DNA of 45,993 bases from an uncultured Bacteroidaceae bacterium (GTDB taxonomy: Bacteria > Bacteroidota > Bacteroidia > Bacteroidales > Bacteroidaceae): contig CAJOJD010000005.1 in the NCBI GenBank assembly GCA_905234745.1, forward strand, positions 1 through 45,993. The letters run 5' to 3'. Of this stretch, positions 33,506-43,480 are shown one piece after another. Within the stretch, counting starts at the first letter, position 1. Each line of letters starts with the position of its first letter. The notes under the pieces are model-generated. The model was given only the letters and a program-made list of their open reading frames with translations. It searched no databases and was not told where the DNA came from. Both the position numbers and the translations under genes were made by a program.

Positions 33506-35035
33506 TCAGGAAAGTTCTGAAATGGCCTTACGGGCACGTCTTAAAGTCTCTTCACGTCCCAGGAAATCGGTAATGCAGAATATCTGCGGACCCATGGCCG
33601 CTCCGACCAGAGTAACCCTCAGGGCGTTCATTACCTTACCGGTGGCATATCCCTTGGAGGCTATCCACTCCATTACCTTGGGCTCAAGCGTCTGGCCGTT
33701 CCAGTCAGGCTGGGCTTGCAGGAAATCGCAAAGCTCGGCAGTAGTCTGGGGAGCCTCGTCTTTCCACCACTTCTTGAGTGATTTCTCATCATACTCAGTG
33801 GGAGCCTGGAACAGATAAAAGCAGTTGTCCCACAGTTCGCCTATAAAGTTGACGCGGTTCTTGACCAGGCCTACGGCGGTCTCTATGCGATCCATTGGTG
33901 CTTTGATTCCGTGACTTTCCAGAACAGGAGCAAAAAGTTCTGCAACCTCGCGGTCACTCTTGAGCATTATATATTCGTGGTTGAACCAGACAAGTTTCTG
34001 ATAGTTGAAACGGGCACCGGCCTTGCTGCACTTCTCCAGATTGAAAAGGTCCACCATCTCATCCATGGTCATGATCTCGCGGTCATCACCGGGATTCCAG
34101 CCCAGCAGCGCCAGGAAGTTGATCACAGCCTCGGGGAGATAGTCTTTCTCGCGGTAACCCGATGAGATCTCACCGGTCTTGGGATCATGCCATTCCAACG
34201 GGAATACAGGGAAACCCAGACGGTCACCGTCACGCTTGCTCAGTTTGCCGTTACCCTCGGGCTTGAGAAGCAGGGGTAGGTGGGCGAACTGCGGCATTGT
34301 ATCCTCCCAGCCGAATGCGCGGTACAGCAGCACATGCAGCGGAGCAGAGGGCAGCCACTCCTCGCCGCGGATGACATGGGTGACCTCCATCAGGTGGTCA
34401 TCCACTATGTTGGCCAGATGGTATGTGGGGAGCTGGTCTGCAGATTTGTACAGGACCTTGTCATCAAGAACGGATGAATTGATGGTAACCTTGCCGCGGA
34501 TAAGGTCATCGACCTCAACCTCCTGGTCGGGTTCGATCAGAAAACGTACCACATACTGGTTGCCGGCGTCAATAAGAGCCTTGACTTCATCGGCGGGCAA
34601 CGTAAGTGAGTTGCGCATCTGGCCGCGGGTTGCGGCATCGTACTGGAAGTTGGGGATTTCGTTACGCTTGGCTTCAAGTTCAGCAGGGGTGTCGAAGGCG
34701 ATGTAAGCCTTGCCTGCCTCAAGCAGCTGGTCTACGTATTTTTTGTAGATATCCCTGCGCTCGGACTGACGGTAAGGGCCGTAGTTTCCTCCGAAAGAAA
34801 CGCCCTCGTCGAATTTGATTCCGAGCCAACGGAAAGCCTCGAGTATATATTCTTCAGCACCCGGCACAAAGCGGTTGCTGTCTGTATCCTCTATTCTGAA
34901 AATAAGGTCGCCCCCGTTTTTGCGGGCGAACAGGTAGTTGTAAAGTGCAGTGCGCACGCCTCCTATGTGGAGTGGTCCCGTAGGACTGGGTGCAAAACGT
35001 ACCCTGACGCGGCGACTGCCTGTTTTGTCTGTCAT
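33506..35035 (-). CDS. gltX: Glutamate--tRNA ligase
   Basis: This 509-residue class I aminoacyl-tRNA synthetase charges tRNA-Glu. The HIGH region [13 protein letters not shown] (14-26) and the KMSKS region KLSKR (264-268) are present. Catalytic-domain parts [11 protein letters not shown] and [20 protein letters not shown] fit, as does the C-terminal anticodon-binding part. Length is normal for Bacteroidota. It is first in a two-gene operon with waaA. Confidence 0.96.
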   Translation of the reverse strand: MTDKTGSRRVRVRFAPSPTGPLHIGGVRTALYNYLFARKNGGDLIFRIEDTDSNRFVPGAEEYILEAFRWLGIKFDEGVSFGGNYGPYRQSERRDIYKKYVDQLLEAGKAYIAFDTPAELEAKRNEIPNFQYDAATRGQMRNSLTLPADEVKALIDAGNQYVVRFLIEPDQEVEVDDLIRGKVTINSSVLDDKVLYKSADQLPTYHLANIVDDHLMEVTHVIRGEEWLPSAPLHVLLYRAFGWEDTMPQFAHLPLLLKPEGNGKLSKRDGDRLGFPVFPLEWHDPKTGEISSGYREKDYLPEAVINFLALLGWNPGDDREIMTMDEMVDLFNLEKCSKAGARFNYQKLVWFNHEYIMLKSDREVAELFAPVLESHGIKAPMDRIETAVGLVKNRVNFIGELWDNCFYLFQAPTEYDEKSLKKWWKDEAPQTTAELCDFLQAQPDWNGQTLEPKVMEWIASKGYATGKVMNALRVTLVGAAMGPQIFCITDFLGREETLRRARKAISELS

Positions 35036-35054
35036 CTCTTCTGTTTTAGCGGTG

Positions 35055-35062
35055 CAAAATTA
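35055..35062 (-). promoter_or_regulatory. -7 box for gltX-waaA
   Basis: On the minus strand TAATTTTG matches TAnnTTTG, 19 nt before the gltX ATG. No TTTG stands at -33. Confidence 0.45.
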
Positions 35063-35119
35063 ATCATTTTCTCATGAAAAAGTCTTATTTTTACGAGCCA
35101 ACAAAGAGGGATAATCTTA

Positions 35120-37186
35120 ATGAATGATAAAAGACGCTTTCTAAAGAGCAACCGCAGCCTTCTGGTCATATTGTCGGTGGTTTCGGCCCTGTTGACCGTA
35201 TATTTCATGCCGGCCGACAAGCAGGAGAAATACTCCTTCACGGTGGGTAAGCCCTGGACATATGAAGTCCTTATAGCACCATTCAATTTCTCCATTCAGA
35301 AGAGTGATGAAGCGTGGCAGGCCGAGGCCGACAGTGTCAAGGCGGCTTTTGCACCCTATTTCAGCCGTAACAACAGTGTGGGAGAGACAGCTTTGGCCGA
35401 TTTTGACAAATTCTATGCCGACAGTCTGAACAAGCTGGTGTGGGAGGATTCATATCTGGGCATGCGCCGCCGTCTGGAAAAGGTCTATCGTGAAGGAATA
35501 ATATCATCCCAGGATGAAGAAGTCCTTGCCGGCAAGCGGCTGTTCCGTGTCTATGCAGGCAACACGTCATCGTTCGTTCAGACATCAAGCGTACGCAGCG
35601 TGAGAGACGCCTATCGTCTGGTAACGGATGCCGAGATTTATGTCTATGACCGCGAAACCCTGCTCAGGCACAACATAGACCAGTACATACAGCCCAACCT
35701 GGTTTATGACGAGGCACGCTCGGAGGCAGACCTGACTTCACAGCTGAATGAGATATCCCATTTCCGCGGCATGGTTGTGGAGGGCCAGAAAATCATAGAC
35801 CAGGGTGAGATTGTCGACGAGCAGAAAAGCAATATCATCAATTCATATCTGACCATCGTCAATGAGAAGAACCAGTCCAAGCGTTTTGAGATGCTTACCT
35901 GGGCCGGACGTTCAGTATTTGTACTGCTCTGTTTCCTGGTTCTGTTCATCTACCTGAGCCTGTACCGCATAGACGATATCGAGAACCGTTCCATACTCTG
36001 GTTCCTGTTCGGTTCAATATCCCTTTTCACGGTAGGAATGGGCATTTACTGCCAGTACTCAAGCTGGAGCATATTCCTCTTTCCCTGCTCCATGCTGGCA
36101 ATCATGCTCCGGATATTCCTTGATTCCAGAACGGCATTCACAGGTTACATGGCATTCGTACTCTCAACGTCACTGATAGTACCCATGCCTTATGAATATG
36201 TCCTGTTGCAGTTCCTGGCCGGTCTTACAGGTATCTACTCGCTCAAGGAACTCTCGCAGCGTTCTCAGATACTCCGTACATGTCTGCTAATATTCCTGTC
36301 ATACAGCATGGTATGGACTGCATTCCAGATGACCCAACTTGAGAATATCCGTGACATAGACCCGTGGACATTCCTCTTCTTTGCCATCAACTGCATCATA
36401 ATTCTGCTTGTATATCCGTTGCTGTTCGTCATAGAGAAACTGTTCGGATTCACATCGAACGTAACGCTTATAGAACTCTCCAACATCAACAACCCCCTGT
36501 TGCGTGAGCTGGCAGAGAAGGCACCCGGTACATTCCAGCACTCCATGCAGGTTTCAACCCTGGCATCCGAGGCAGCCACCCGTATCAAGGCCAACCCGCA
36601 GCTGGTGCGTACCGCCGCCTTATACCACGATATAGGAAAGATGGATAATGCGCCTTTCTTTACCGAGAATCAGAATGGATTCAATCCCCATGATAACCTG
36701 ACTCCGCAGGAGAGTGCCAGAATCATAGTGGAGCATGTTCAGAAAGGACTGATCCTGGCCGAAAAGTATGGACTTCCCGAAGCCATAAGAGGTTTCATAT
36801 CGTCCCATCACGGAAAGGGTGTGGCCCGATATTTCTTTATCAAATACACTCAGGCTCATCCCAAGGAGACGCCCGATCCGCATGATTTCAGTTATCCGGG
36901 GCCCAACCCGTACTCCAAGGAGACAGCCATCCTTATGATGGCCGATGCAGTTGAGGCCGCATCACGCAGTCTCAAAGAGTATACCGAGGAGAGTATCGGT
37001 GAACTTGTGGACAAGATAATAGATACGCAGGTTCAGGAGGGTTATTTCCAGGACTGCCCCATAAGCTGGCAGGAGATTAACCGCGTAAAGGAGACCTTCA
37101 AGGAGAAACTGCGTACCATGTACCACACCCGTATCAGCTACCCCGAACCGGTTTCTACTGCGGGTCAGGATCAAAAGACAGAGTAA
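35120..37186 (+). CDS. Membrane HD-domain phosphohydrolase (7TMR-HDED, PgpH-like)
   Basis: This 688-residue protein has an N-terminal membrane helix (LLVILSVVSALLTVYFM). An extracytoplasmic domain of about 220 residues follows, then a bundle of membrane helices (about 265-460: VFVLLCFLVLFIYLSLYRI, FLFPCSMLAIMLRIFL and others). A cytoplasmic HD domain has His503-Asp504 in ALYHDIGKMDNAPFF, plus PHDNLTPQESARIIVEH and FISSHHGKG. This is the layout of PgpH, which hydrolyses the second messenger c-di-AMP. That activity is inferred from the family. The end overlaps convergent priA by 32 nt. Confidence 0.92.
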   Translation: MNDKRRFLKSNRSLLVILSVVSALLTVYFMPADKQEKYSFTVGKPWTYEVLIAPFNFSIQKSDEAWQAEADSVKAAFAPYFSRNNSVGETALADFDKFYADSLNKLVWEDSYLGMRRRLEKVYREGIISSQDEEVLAGKRLFRVYAGNTSSFVQTSSVRSVRDAYRLVTDAEIYVYDRETLLRHNIDQYIQPNLVYDEARSEADLTSQLNEISHFRGMVVEGQKIIDQGEIVDEQKSNIINSYLTIVNEKNQSKRFEMLTWAGRSVFVLLCFLVLFIYLSLYRIDDIENRSILWFLFGSISLFTVGMGIYCQYSSWSIFLFPCSMLAIMLRIFLDSRTAFTGYMAFVLSTSLIVPMPYEYVLLQFLAGLTGIYSLKELSQRSQILRTCLLIFLSYSMVWTAFQMTQLENIRDIDPWTFLFFAINCIIILLVYPLLFVIEKLFGFTSNVTLIELSNINNPLLRELAEKAPGTFQHSMQVSTLASEAATRIKANPQLVRTAALYHDIGKMDNAPFFTENQNGFNPHDNLTPQESARIIVEHVQKGLILAEKYGLPEAIRGFISSHHGKGVARYFFIKYTQAHPKETPDPHDFSYPGPNPYSKETAILMMADAVEAASRSLKEYTEESIGELVDKIIDTQVQEGYFQDCPISWQEINRVKETFKEKLRTMYHTRISYPEPVSTAGQDQKTE

Positions 37187-39401
37187 TACCGTTTACGTCA
37201 TTTGCCGCAATTGTGTTGTCCAATGCCTTGGACAGCATCGCACGGCTTTTGTCAACAGAGAGTTCCAACGGCAATTTGATGATTATGCGGCGTATGTACC
37301 TGTAGCGGATCCTGGATACGGGAGGCGAGTCAGGTCCCAGAACCTTGTCTTCGCCCAGAAGCGTCGCCAGTTCCTTTTTCAGAATCAATGCAGCCCTGTC
37401 CACCTGCTCCTGTTGCGCTCCTCTGACCGCGACTGTTATGATACGGGTATACGGAGGATAACCGAAATCATGGCGTTCCTCCATCTGGCTCTCATAGAAT
37501 CCCGCATAGTCATTTTTACGTACCAGATTCATGACCGGTGTGTCGGGCTGACGGGTTTGTATTATAACCTCGCCGGGAACATCCTTTCTGCCGGCCCTTC
37601 CTGCCACCTGCGCCATAAGCTGGAATCCGCGTTCGGTTGACCTGAAATCGGGGTAACTCAGCATGGAGTCGGCCTGAAGTATACCCACTACACTGACTTT
37701 GTCAAAATCCAGGCCCTTGGAAACCATCTGCGTACCTATAAGTATATCGGTCCTTCCCTCCTGGAAATCCTCCAGTATGCTCTCGTATCCGCTTTTGGCC
37801 GAGTCCAGATCCAGACGAGCGGTACGCACTCCGGGAAACAGTTGCGCTACCTCTTCTTCTATCTTCTCCGTTCCGAATCCGTAGTTTCTGAGCCGATTGC
37901 CTGAACATTGGGGACAGACGGCAGGAACGCGGTAACTGCGTCCGCAGTAGTGACAGGTTGCGGTATTCAGACTTTTATGGAATGTAAGGCTAACGTCACA
38001 GCAGTCGCATTTCTGTACCCATCCGCAATCGGGGCACTCCACCGTACCGGCATATCCGCGCCTGTTGTGGAACAGAATGACCTGACGTTTGTTTTCAAGA
38101 GCATTGCGTATGCTGTCAATGAGTTGCGGGGAGAAGAGTCCCTGCATATACTTTTTGCGTCTCAGCTCATACGTATCGACAATCTTTATCTCAGGCATCC
38201 TGATACCTTTGTAACGTTCCGTCAGGGTTACCAGTCCGTATTTGCCCGAGACGGCGTTTGAGTAACTCTCCAATGCGGGTGTGGCACTGCCCAGAAGTGT
38301 CTTGGCGCCATATATCGATGCCAGCATTATTGCTGTGTTCCGTCCGTGATAACGGGGTGAGGGATCTTCCTGCTTGAAACTGGGTTCATGCTCCTCATCC
38401 ACTATCACCAACCCCAGATTCTGTAACGGCAGCAGCACGGCCGAACGGGCTCCAAGTATAAGTTTGTAGGGGTTGTCACCGGTAAGTTTGTTCCAGACCT
38501 CGACTTTCACATTGTCCCGGCATCGGGAATGATAAACGCACATATCATTTCCGAACACCCTTTGAAGCCTGTGTTCTATCTGTGTGGTCAGGGCTATCTC
38601 GGGCAACAGATACAACACCTGCCGGCCTTTCTTTATCTGCTCCCTGATAAGATGGATGTATATCTCTGTCTTACCGCTCGATGTGACTCCGTGCAGCAGA
38701 CATACGTTTTTGGAACTGAAAGCGCGGTGTATCCCGTCAAGAGCCTCCTGTTGCGCCGGACTGAGGGGAGAGGGTTCGGACAGTGTTCCCTTGAATTCCG
38801 GCAGTCGGCCGGTCTCCACCTCATAAGTCTCAATAATGCCGTTTTCCTGAAGGGAGTTGAAAGCCGATGTGTTCCTGCTACCCTCCATAAGCGCCCTTTT
38901 GGTAACGGGCTTAGTCTGGGTACCGTCTTCCTTTATGCCCGATAGTTCCAGAAACCTTTCATAAAGTTCCTTCTGCTTTACCGCTGTCTTGCCGAACTCA
39001 GGATCGGTATTCTTTCCTGTCCTTACGAACACTGCGACACGAGGTTTGTATATCTGTTCCTTGGCGCTTGAATCTGGACGCAGTCCGGAAGGCAAAGCGG
39101 CTTTGAATACATCACCCGGAGTGCAGATGCAGTACCTGCGGATCCACTCCATGAGTTTGAGCTGGCCTGGCAGTACGGATGGACGTACGTCATCGAGTAT
39201 ACTCAGTATCTCTTTAGTCTCATGTCCCGTGGGCCTGTTTCCGTGTATCCTGACAATGAGTCCCGTGAGACGGCGGCTCTTTCCGAACGGCACATAGACT
39301 CTTGCTCCGGGCACCGCCAGGCGCTCCAGAGCGGCCGGTACGCTGTAGGTGAACAGTTCGTTGAGCGGTACCGGAAGGATTATGTCGGCAAACATGGACA
39401 T
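37155..39401 (-). CDS. priA: Primosomal protein N' (replication restart helicase PriA)
   Basis: This 748-residue helicase restarts stalled replication forks. The N-terminal 3'-DNA-binding domain starts ADIILPVPLNELFTYSVP. Walker A is GVTSSGKTE at 238-246, the DEEH box at 335-338, and LLGSATPALESYSN follows. Eight zinc-binding cysteines occur at 456, 459, 465, 468, 483, 486, 496 and 499. Helicase motifs V and VI (GTQMVSKGLDFDKV, QVAGRAGRKDVPG) are intact. A start two codons in (MFADI) is equally possible. Confidence 0.96.
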   Translation of the reverse strand: MSMFADIILPVPLNELFTYSVPAALERLAVPGARVYVPFGKSRRLTGLIVRIHGNRPTGHETKEILSILDDVRPSVLPGQLKLMEWIRRYCICTPGDVFKAALPSGLRPDSSAKEQIYKPRVAVFVRTGKNTDPEFGKTAVKQKELYERFLELSGIKEDGTQTKPVTKRALMEGSRNTSAFNSLQENGIIETYEVETGRLPEFKGTLSEPSPLSPAQQEALDGIHRAFSSKNVCLLHGVTSSGKTEIYIHLIREQIKKGRQVLYLLPEIALTTQIEHRLQRVFGNDMCVYHSRCRDNVKVEVWNKLTGDNPYKLILGARSAVLLPLQNLGLVIVDEEHEPSFKQEDPSPRYHGRNTAIMLASIYGAKTLLGSATPALESYSNAVSGKYGLVTLTERYKGIRMPEIKIVDTYELRRKKYMQGLFSPQLIDSIRNALENKRQVILFHNRRGYAGTVECPDCGWVQKCDCCDVSLTFHKSLNTATCHYCGRSYRVPAVCPQCSGNRLRNYGFGTEKIEEEVAQLFPGVRTARLDLDSAKSGYESILEDFQEGRTDILIGTQMVSKGLDFDKVSVVGILQADSMLSYPDFRSTERGFQLMAQVAGRAGRKDVPGEVIIQTRQPDTPVMNLVRKNDYAGFYESQMEERHDFGYPPYTRIITVAVRGAQQEQVDRAALILKKELATLLGEDKVLGPDSPPVSRIRYRYIRRIIIKLPLELSVDKSRAMLSKALDNTIAANDVNGITLSFDPDPQ

Positions 39402-39417
39402 CGGGTCGTAAAGATAT

Positions 39418-39453
39418 AAAAAAAGACCGGCTCCCGTTAATGGGAACCGGTCT
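39418..39453 (-). terminator. Intrinsic terminator after the beta-barrel gene
   Basis: On the minus strand, AGACCGGTTCCC, loop ATTAAC and GGGAGCCGGTCT form a 12-bp stem with one wobble pair, followed by a T-run. It lies 18 nt after the stop at 39471 and insulates priA from readthrough. Confidence 0.88.
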
Positions 39454-39470
39454 CAATATGTGACTCTTTT

Positions 39471-40109
39471 TTAGAATGTCCAGGTCAGGGAGAACTGGAG
39501 TGTGCTTGACTTGAAGTCAACGGGTTTATTGTCTACTACAGCACCCGGGGTGGGGTTGTCAATTACCTTGACTGCACCCTCCTTTGAAACGGGGATGTTA
39601 TAGTTTACACCGGCCTGGATGTGGTTGATGAGCTTGACACCTGCACCTACGTTGATACTCCATGAGCTCTTCTCAAGTGCAAAGTCCTTAACCTCGTTAC
39701 CGTCGTTGAAGGTTGTGTTAAGGTCACCTATCCTGAAATCAAGCTGAGGACCGGCAGCAAAGTAAACGGCTGCAAAGTTACCGAGTCCAAGAGAATACTT
39801 GAGTGAAAGAGGGATAGAGATTGACTGATTCTTCATTGTGGTTGTATCAGGAAGCTCAACACCCTTCTGTGAATAGAGAGCTGCTACGTCAACTCCGATT
39901 CCGATGATAGGAACCTGAACCTCGGCCATCGGTCCGAAGAAGAAACCGGTGTAGCTGTCCTTGTCTGTTGCAGACTGCTTGGAGACTGCAGTGATATCAT
40001 TGTTAACCAGGTTAAGACCGCCGCGCAGACCCCAGCTGAACTGAGCCGATGCGGGGATGAATGAAAGCAGTGCAAGACTGCAAACGATCAAATCTTTTTT
40101 CATATTCAT
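39471..40109 (-). CDS. PorT-family-like outer-membrane beta-barrel protein
   Basis: This 212-residue protein has a signal peptide ending PASAQ. The mature part starts FSWGLRGGLNLVNND and runs as an eight-strand barrel (FFFGPMAEVQVPIIGIGVDV, FAAVYFAAGPQLDFRIGDL, INVGAGVKLINHIQAGVNYN). It ends in STLQFSLTWTF with the terminal aromatic needed for outer-membrane insertion. It belongs to the broad OMP_b-brl_2 class. It is not necessarily the T9SS protein PorT despite its position beside gldN, because it has its own promoter and terminator. Confidence 0.82.
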   Translation of the reverse strand: MNMKKDLIVCSLALLSFIPASAQFSWGLRGGLNLVNNDITAVSKQSATDKDSYTGFFFGPMAEVQVPIIGIGVDVAALYSQKGVELPDTTTMKNQSISIPLSLKYSLGLGNFAAVYFAAGPQLDFRIGDLNTTFNDGNEVKDFALEKSSWSINVGAGVKLINHIQAGVNYNIPVSKEGAVKVIDNPTPGAVVDNKPVDFKSSTLQFSLTWTF

Positions 40110-40137
40110 TATTGATTGAAAATTGTTAGTCTGGTTG

Positions 40138-40168
40138 CAAAGTTAACACATTTCAGTGAACTGACAAC
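40138..40168 (-). promoter_or_regulatory. Promoter for the beta-barrel gene, overlapping the gldN 3' end
   Basis: The minus strand carries TAACTTTG (40138-40145), a 19-nt spacer and GTTG (40165-40168) as a near-consensus -33 box. The -33 part lies within the last codons of gldN. Confidence 0.6.
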
Positions 40169-41157
40169 CTTTCTCCGCCTGATGCTGACTGACGTGGAGC
40201 ACGGGGTGCTTTCTCCTTCTTTTCCTTAGGTTCCTTGGGCTCTTTCTGCTTTTTGGTTGAGGTCTCATCGGTTGTCTGGGCCTTCATATCCTCCTTCAGG
40301 TCGGCTTCACTCCACAGACCGTTCTGGAAGTCTTTCAGCTGCTTCTCAATGCGGGCTCTTTCTGCCTGCAGCTCCTCATCGGTCTCGCAGTACTCTGACA
40401 GCGGCATGTTCCTGAGATTTGAAGTCTTGTAGATTTCTCCCTCGTACTGACGCATTACAAAGTAATCGTCAAGTGACATGTTGCTGGTATTGTTGTAACT
40501 GCTGGTCATAACCTGTGTCTGTCCCAGATAGGGGCTTATCTCGTCATAGTTGAGCCAGAACATCGGGTAGGCTGTGGGTCTTTCACCAAAGTCGCTCTGC
40601 ATGAGAACAGGACAGATAGCTGTAACGCGTGTCTGGAAATTGGACAACTGGTCCAGATAGTTACTCTCCTTGATGTAGTACTTTTCGGGACTGGGGATAT
40701 CCGTGGGCTCTATTTTGTACTTGCCTTTCTCGTCCTTTGTGTAGTAGATATAGAACTTGTCCAGCATGTTCTCAACATCCAGTTCATTATCGGGAGTAAA
40801 CAGTTCGTTTCCGTCCAGACGGTACTCGTATGCCTTGATCTTGCCGTCAAGAATCAGGTTCAGCACCAGCGTGAAGAAATTGACACGGTCACCCAGAGGC
40901 TGCTCGGGGTAGTACAGAGCGGCATTCTTCTCCTTCTTGAGGTCAAGTTCACGGTAAATATCACGTCGCCACTGAACCTCGGTAGGCATGGCGGTCTGGG
41001 CGGTATATTGGGAGCGTGCACGGTCTGAAATGGTTACTGCCGTGGGGCTCTTTTCGGCCTCCTTCTGAGCCTGCTGCTCCTGGAGCCTTTTGGTAGGCTG
41101 AGCATTCACCATAAGTGATGCAGCCAGTGTCAGAAATAAAAGAATACTCTTTTTCAT
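40153..41157 (-). CDS. gldN: Type IX secretion system ring protein GldN/PorN
   Basis: This 334-residue periplasmic protein pairs with GldK in the T9SS ring under the outer membrane. The signal peptide ends SLMVNAQ. The family core is clear (WRRDIYRELDLKKEKNAALY, then YPEQPLGDRVNFFTLVLNLI, then YPMFWLNYDEISPYLG). The tail after about residue 290 is Lys/Glu/Pro rich and low complexity (KEPKEPKEKKEKAPRAPR) and probably disordered. It is last in the porP-gldKLMN operon, 22 nt after gldM. Confidence 0.93.
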   Translation of the reverse strand: MKKSILLFLTLAASLMVNAQPTKRLQEQQAQKEAEKSPTAVTISDRARSQYTAQTAMPTEVQWRRDIYRELDLKKEKNAALYYPEQPLGDRVNFFTLVLNLILDGKIKAYEYRLDGNELFTPDNELDVENMLDKFYIYYTKDEKGKYKIEPTDIPSPEKYYIKESNYLDQLSNFQTRVTAICPVLMQSDFGERPTAYPMFWLNYDEISPYLGQTQVMTSSYNNTSNMSLDDYFVMRQYEGEIYKTSNLRNMPLSEYCETDEELQAERARIEKQLKDFQNGLWSEADLKEDMKAQTTDETSTKKQKEPKEPKEKKEKAPRAPRQSASGGERLSVH

Positions 41158-41179
41158 ATGGTTTTCTCCTTTCCTTTTA

Positions 41180-42760
41180 TCAGTTTAATATAACCTCAAG
41201 TGAGGTGGTGAGCTGACGTTCGATGCCGTCGGGACCGATTGCCTTGACGCGCTGGATATAGAAGCGGCGTCCGCGTCCCAGCTGCTGGAACGTCCTCTTC
41301 TGACGCTCTGAGAAGTTGGGGCCGTCCGAAAGCTCGGGTACGGCATTACCGTTATTGTCAAAGAATGTGGTCTCAAAACTAATGACACGGAAACCTATGT
41401 TCAGCAGACCGTTGTCTATGGCTGCCACGATACCGTCGGCTGCCAGCAGGTTACGCTTGAGCAGAGGTGTGCCACCGCCACGGTAGCGCTGTGTGTTGCC
41501 GTTCTCATCCTTATACTCTATGAAAGGTGCCGGATCGGGCAGCTGGCGTACATGGAACTCGTATTCTCCCATGCTCTGCTGGCGTCCCTCCTGATTGGCG
41601 GTTACGGCAATCACTACATCCTGGTTGGGAGTGGTGGGCTTGCAGACGAATGCGTTGCCGCTGCGTGTCAATGTTCCGCCGCCGTTCTTGAGACGGGCCG
41701 ATATCATATTGCTGGGAACACCGGGTACTGAAATACTGATGGGGTTGTCAATACCGGCATAGAGCACGTTCATCATAGTGGCCGATACGGTTGCCAAAGG
41801 TGATACTACCGAGTAGTTCTGCGTAAAGTCACGGCGTATTATGCCGTTACCGGAGTTGAGCTCCATATAACCTGAGATGGTATAGTCACCGGTTCGTGTA
41901 GCGGGAACCTCATACCAACCGTCCTGGGAGTCAATCTTCTTGCCGTCAATGTAGATGGCCGGACGGGCTGTCGAGTCAACGGCAGCCATGATGATGCGTG
42001 CCTTGAATGAGTTGCCCTGAACCACGTTCTGTGAAGTAGGAATCACATATGCGTTGATGGCGTTTACACGAAGGTCGCCTACGTCAATGTTGTTGACCAG
42101 AGTATGGAGCACCTGACCCTCGGCATAACGAACGTCATTCTGCAGTTTGGTAAGCATTGTGATGGCTGCAGCCACGGGCATGTTCTCATAGTTGTACTCC
42201 TGCCAGTTCTTGCCCAGCGAGCCAACCTTTACAGGAACCTCGGTGCTGAAGTTGTTGCTTATTATCTCCTTCTGGGTGGGGTCATTGACCATCTCCAGAA
42301 TCCTGTCACGATAATTGTTGATGGCATCATAAAGCATGCCGCCCTTGCCGCGTGAAGGATGGAGCATGACCTGTGTGGCAGCCTCCAGGTCCTCACGGTT
42401 ACGGATATCGTTTACATCGGCATCCTTACCGTCGGCCTCAATGGCAATCAGTGTCTTGAGCTCATCGGCGAAATTGAACAGCGAGTCTGAAATCTGCTTT
42501 ACGTAGAGGGCCTTGCTGTACCATTCGCCCACCTTCTCATGGTTGATGGAATCGGCAATGGCGAACTCGCGGTAAGCCTGCTCGTTCTGTATTGTGGCGT
42601 TGGTCGTGCTCTTGCTCAGACTCTCCTCCACTATTCTGAAACCGTTCAGCACGTCCGATGATACGTTCATGGCAAGCATCGCCAGAAGGACGATGTACAT
42701 GAGGTTGATCATCTTCTGACGCGCCGATGGCGGTCTTTCATTCTTTTTCTTTCTGCTCAT
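41180..42760 (-). CDS. gldM: Type IX secretion system motor protein GldM/PorM
   Basis: This 526-residue protein has one N-terminal membrane helix (INLMYIVLLAMLAMNVSSDV) and a long periplasmic part of four domains that reach the GldK-GldN ring. With GldL it forms the proton-driven motor of T9SS. Its opening (MSRKKKNERPPSARQKMINL) is typical of the family, and a helical D1 domain and Ig-like beta domains follow. It lies 6 nt after gldL and 22 nt before gldN. Confidence 0.94.
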   Translation of the reverse strand: MSRKKKNERPPSARQKMINLMYIVLLAMLAMNVSSDVLNGFRIVEESLSKSTTNATIQNEQAYREFAIADSINHEKVGEWYSKALYVKQISDSLFNFADELKTLIAIEADGKDADVNDIRNREDLEAATQVMLHPSRGKGGMLYDAINNYRDRILEMVNDPTQKEIISNNFSTEVPVKVGSLGKNWQEYNYENMPVAAAITMLTKLQNDVRYAEGQVLHTLVNNIDVGDLRVNAINAYVIPTSQNVVQGNSFKARIIMAAVDSTARPAIYIDGKKIDSQDGWYEVPATRTGDYTISGYMELNSGNGIIRRDFTQNYSVVSPLATVSATMMNVLYAGIDNPISISVPGVPSNMISARLKNGGGTLTRSGNAFVCKPTTPNQDVVIAVTANQEGRQQSMGEYEFHVRQLPDPAPFIEYKDENGNTQRYRGGGTPLLKRNLLAADGIVAAIDNGLLNIGFRVISFETTFFDNNGNAVPELSDGPNFSERQKRTFQQLGRGRRFYIQRVKAIGPDGIERQLTTSLEVILN

Positions 42761-42766
42761 AGCATT

Positions 42767-43462
42767 TTACTTGGTTCCCATCTGGGAATTGACTTTCATT
42801 GCCTCAACCATGCGTGCATAGACGCGGTTCAGTTCCTCTATCTGCTGAACCATCTGCTTGGTCTGCTCGTTCACCTTTTCGATGTTCTCCATCTGGGTGC
42901 TTGCAGACTTGAGGTGCATCTCATAGAATGTGTTGATGCTTATGAGGTTGCGTGAAAGCTGCTCTATCTCCTCGGAACTCTGCTCCATCTTCTCTGAGTG
43001 ACGGCACATCTGCTCCATCTTGAGTGTCAGGTCATGGACACGTGCTATATAGTCCTGTGTAATACCCTCCACACCGTCAATGTTGAGCGGACTTGCACCC
43101 TCGGTGGCAACAGGAGCCTGAACAGGAGCCTGAACGGGAGCCTGCTGTACGGGTGAGCCTGCAGTACCGTTTATGATGATGTTTCCGCGTACGCGCGGGC
43201 CTTCATATTCATCCTCATCATCTTCCTGACTGGGAATGAAGGGTTTCTCAAAACCTGAAATGAAGAACACCAGAACCTCGGTACCCATACCAATGAACAG
43301 CATCAGGTTGGCGCCCTTGATGTGGGTGAGCTTGAAGAGTGCACCCAGAATAACCACGGCTGCACCCCAGCTGTACAGATAGTTCAGAAGGATTCTGCCC
43401 TTGGGTGAATCCAGATAGTCCTGTATACGTGTCAGAAGACCTTTTTTCTCTATTTTTTCCAT
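42767..43462 (-). CDS. gldL: Type IX secretion system motor protein GldL/PorL
   Basis: This 231-residue inner-membrane protein has two helices (YLYSWGAAVVILGALFKLTH and LMLFIGMGTEVLVFFISGF). These carry the conserved Glu, in GMGTEVL, that is proposed to conduct protons. The cytoplasmic C-terminal part is coiled-coil (about 140-225). A short APVQ repeat (about residues 105-118) links the two. It pairs with GldM. Confidence 0.93.
   Translation of the reverse strand: MEKIEKKGLLTRIQDYLDSPKGRILLNYLYSWGAAVVILGALFKLTHIKGANLMLFIGMGTEVLVFFISGFEKPFIPSQEDDEDEYEGPRVRGNIIINGTAGSPVQQAPVQAPVQAPVATEGASPLNIDGVEGITQDYIARVHDLTLKMEQMCRHSEKMEQSSEEIEQLSRNLISINTFYEMHLKSASTQMENIEKVNEQTKQMVQQIEELNRVYARMVEAMKVNSQMGTK
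43111..43146. repeat. Three 12-bp tandem repeats in gldL
   Basis: Two identical units (CAGGAGCCTGAA) and a third, diverged one (CGGGAGCCTGCT) encode the APVQ-type linker on the minus strand. Copy number may vary between strains. Confidence 0.8.
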
Positions 43463-43480
43463 ATCAATCCTTATTTCTGT

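Noticed and set aside
35032-35295. 87-codon minus-strand frame upstream of gltX
   Set aside because: It overlaps the start of the PgpH-like gene and the gltX promoter, with no family features.
39471-40109. Beta-barrel protein as the T9SS protein PorT itself
   Set aside because: Only the broad fold matches, and it has its own promoter and terminator, separate from the gld operon.
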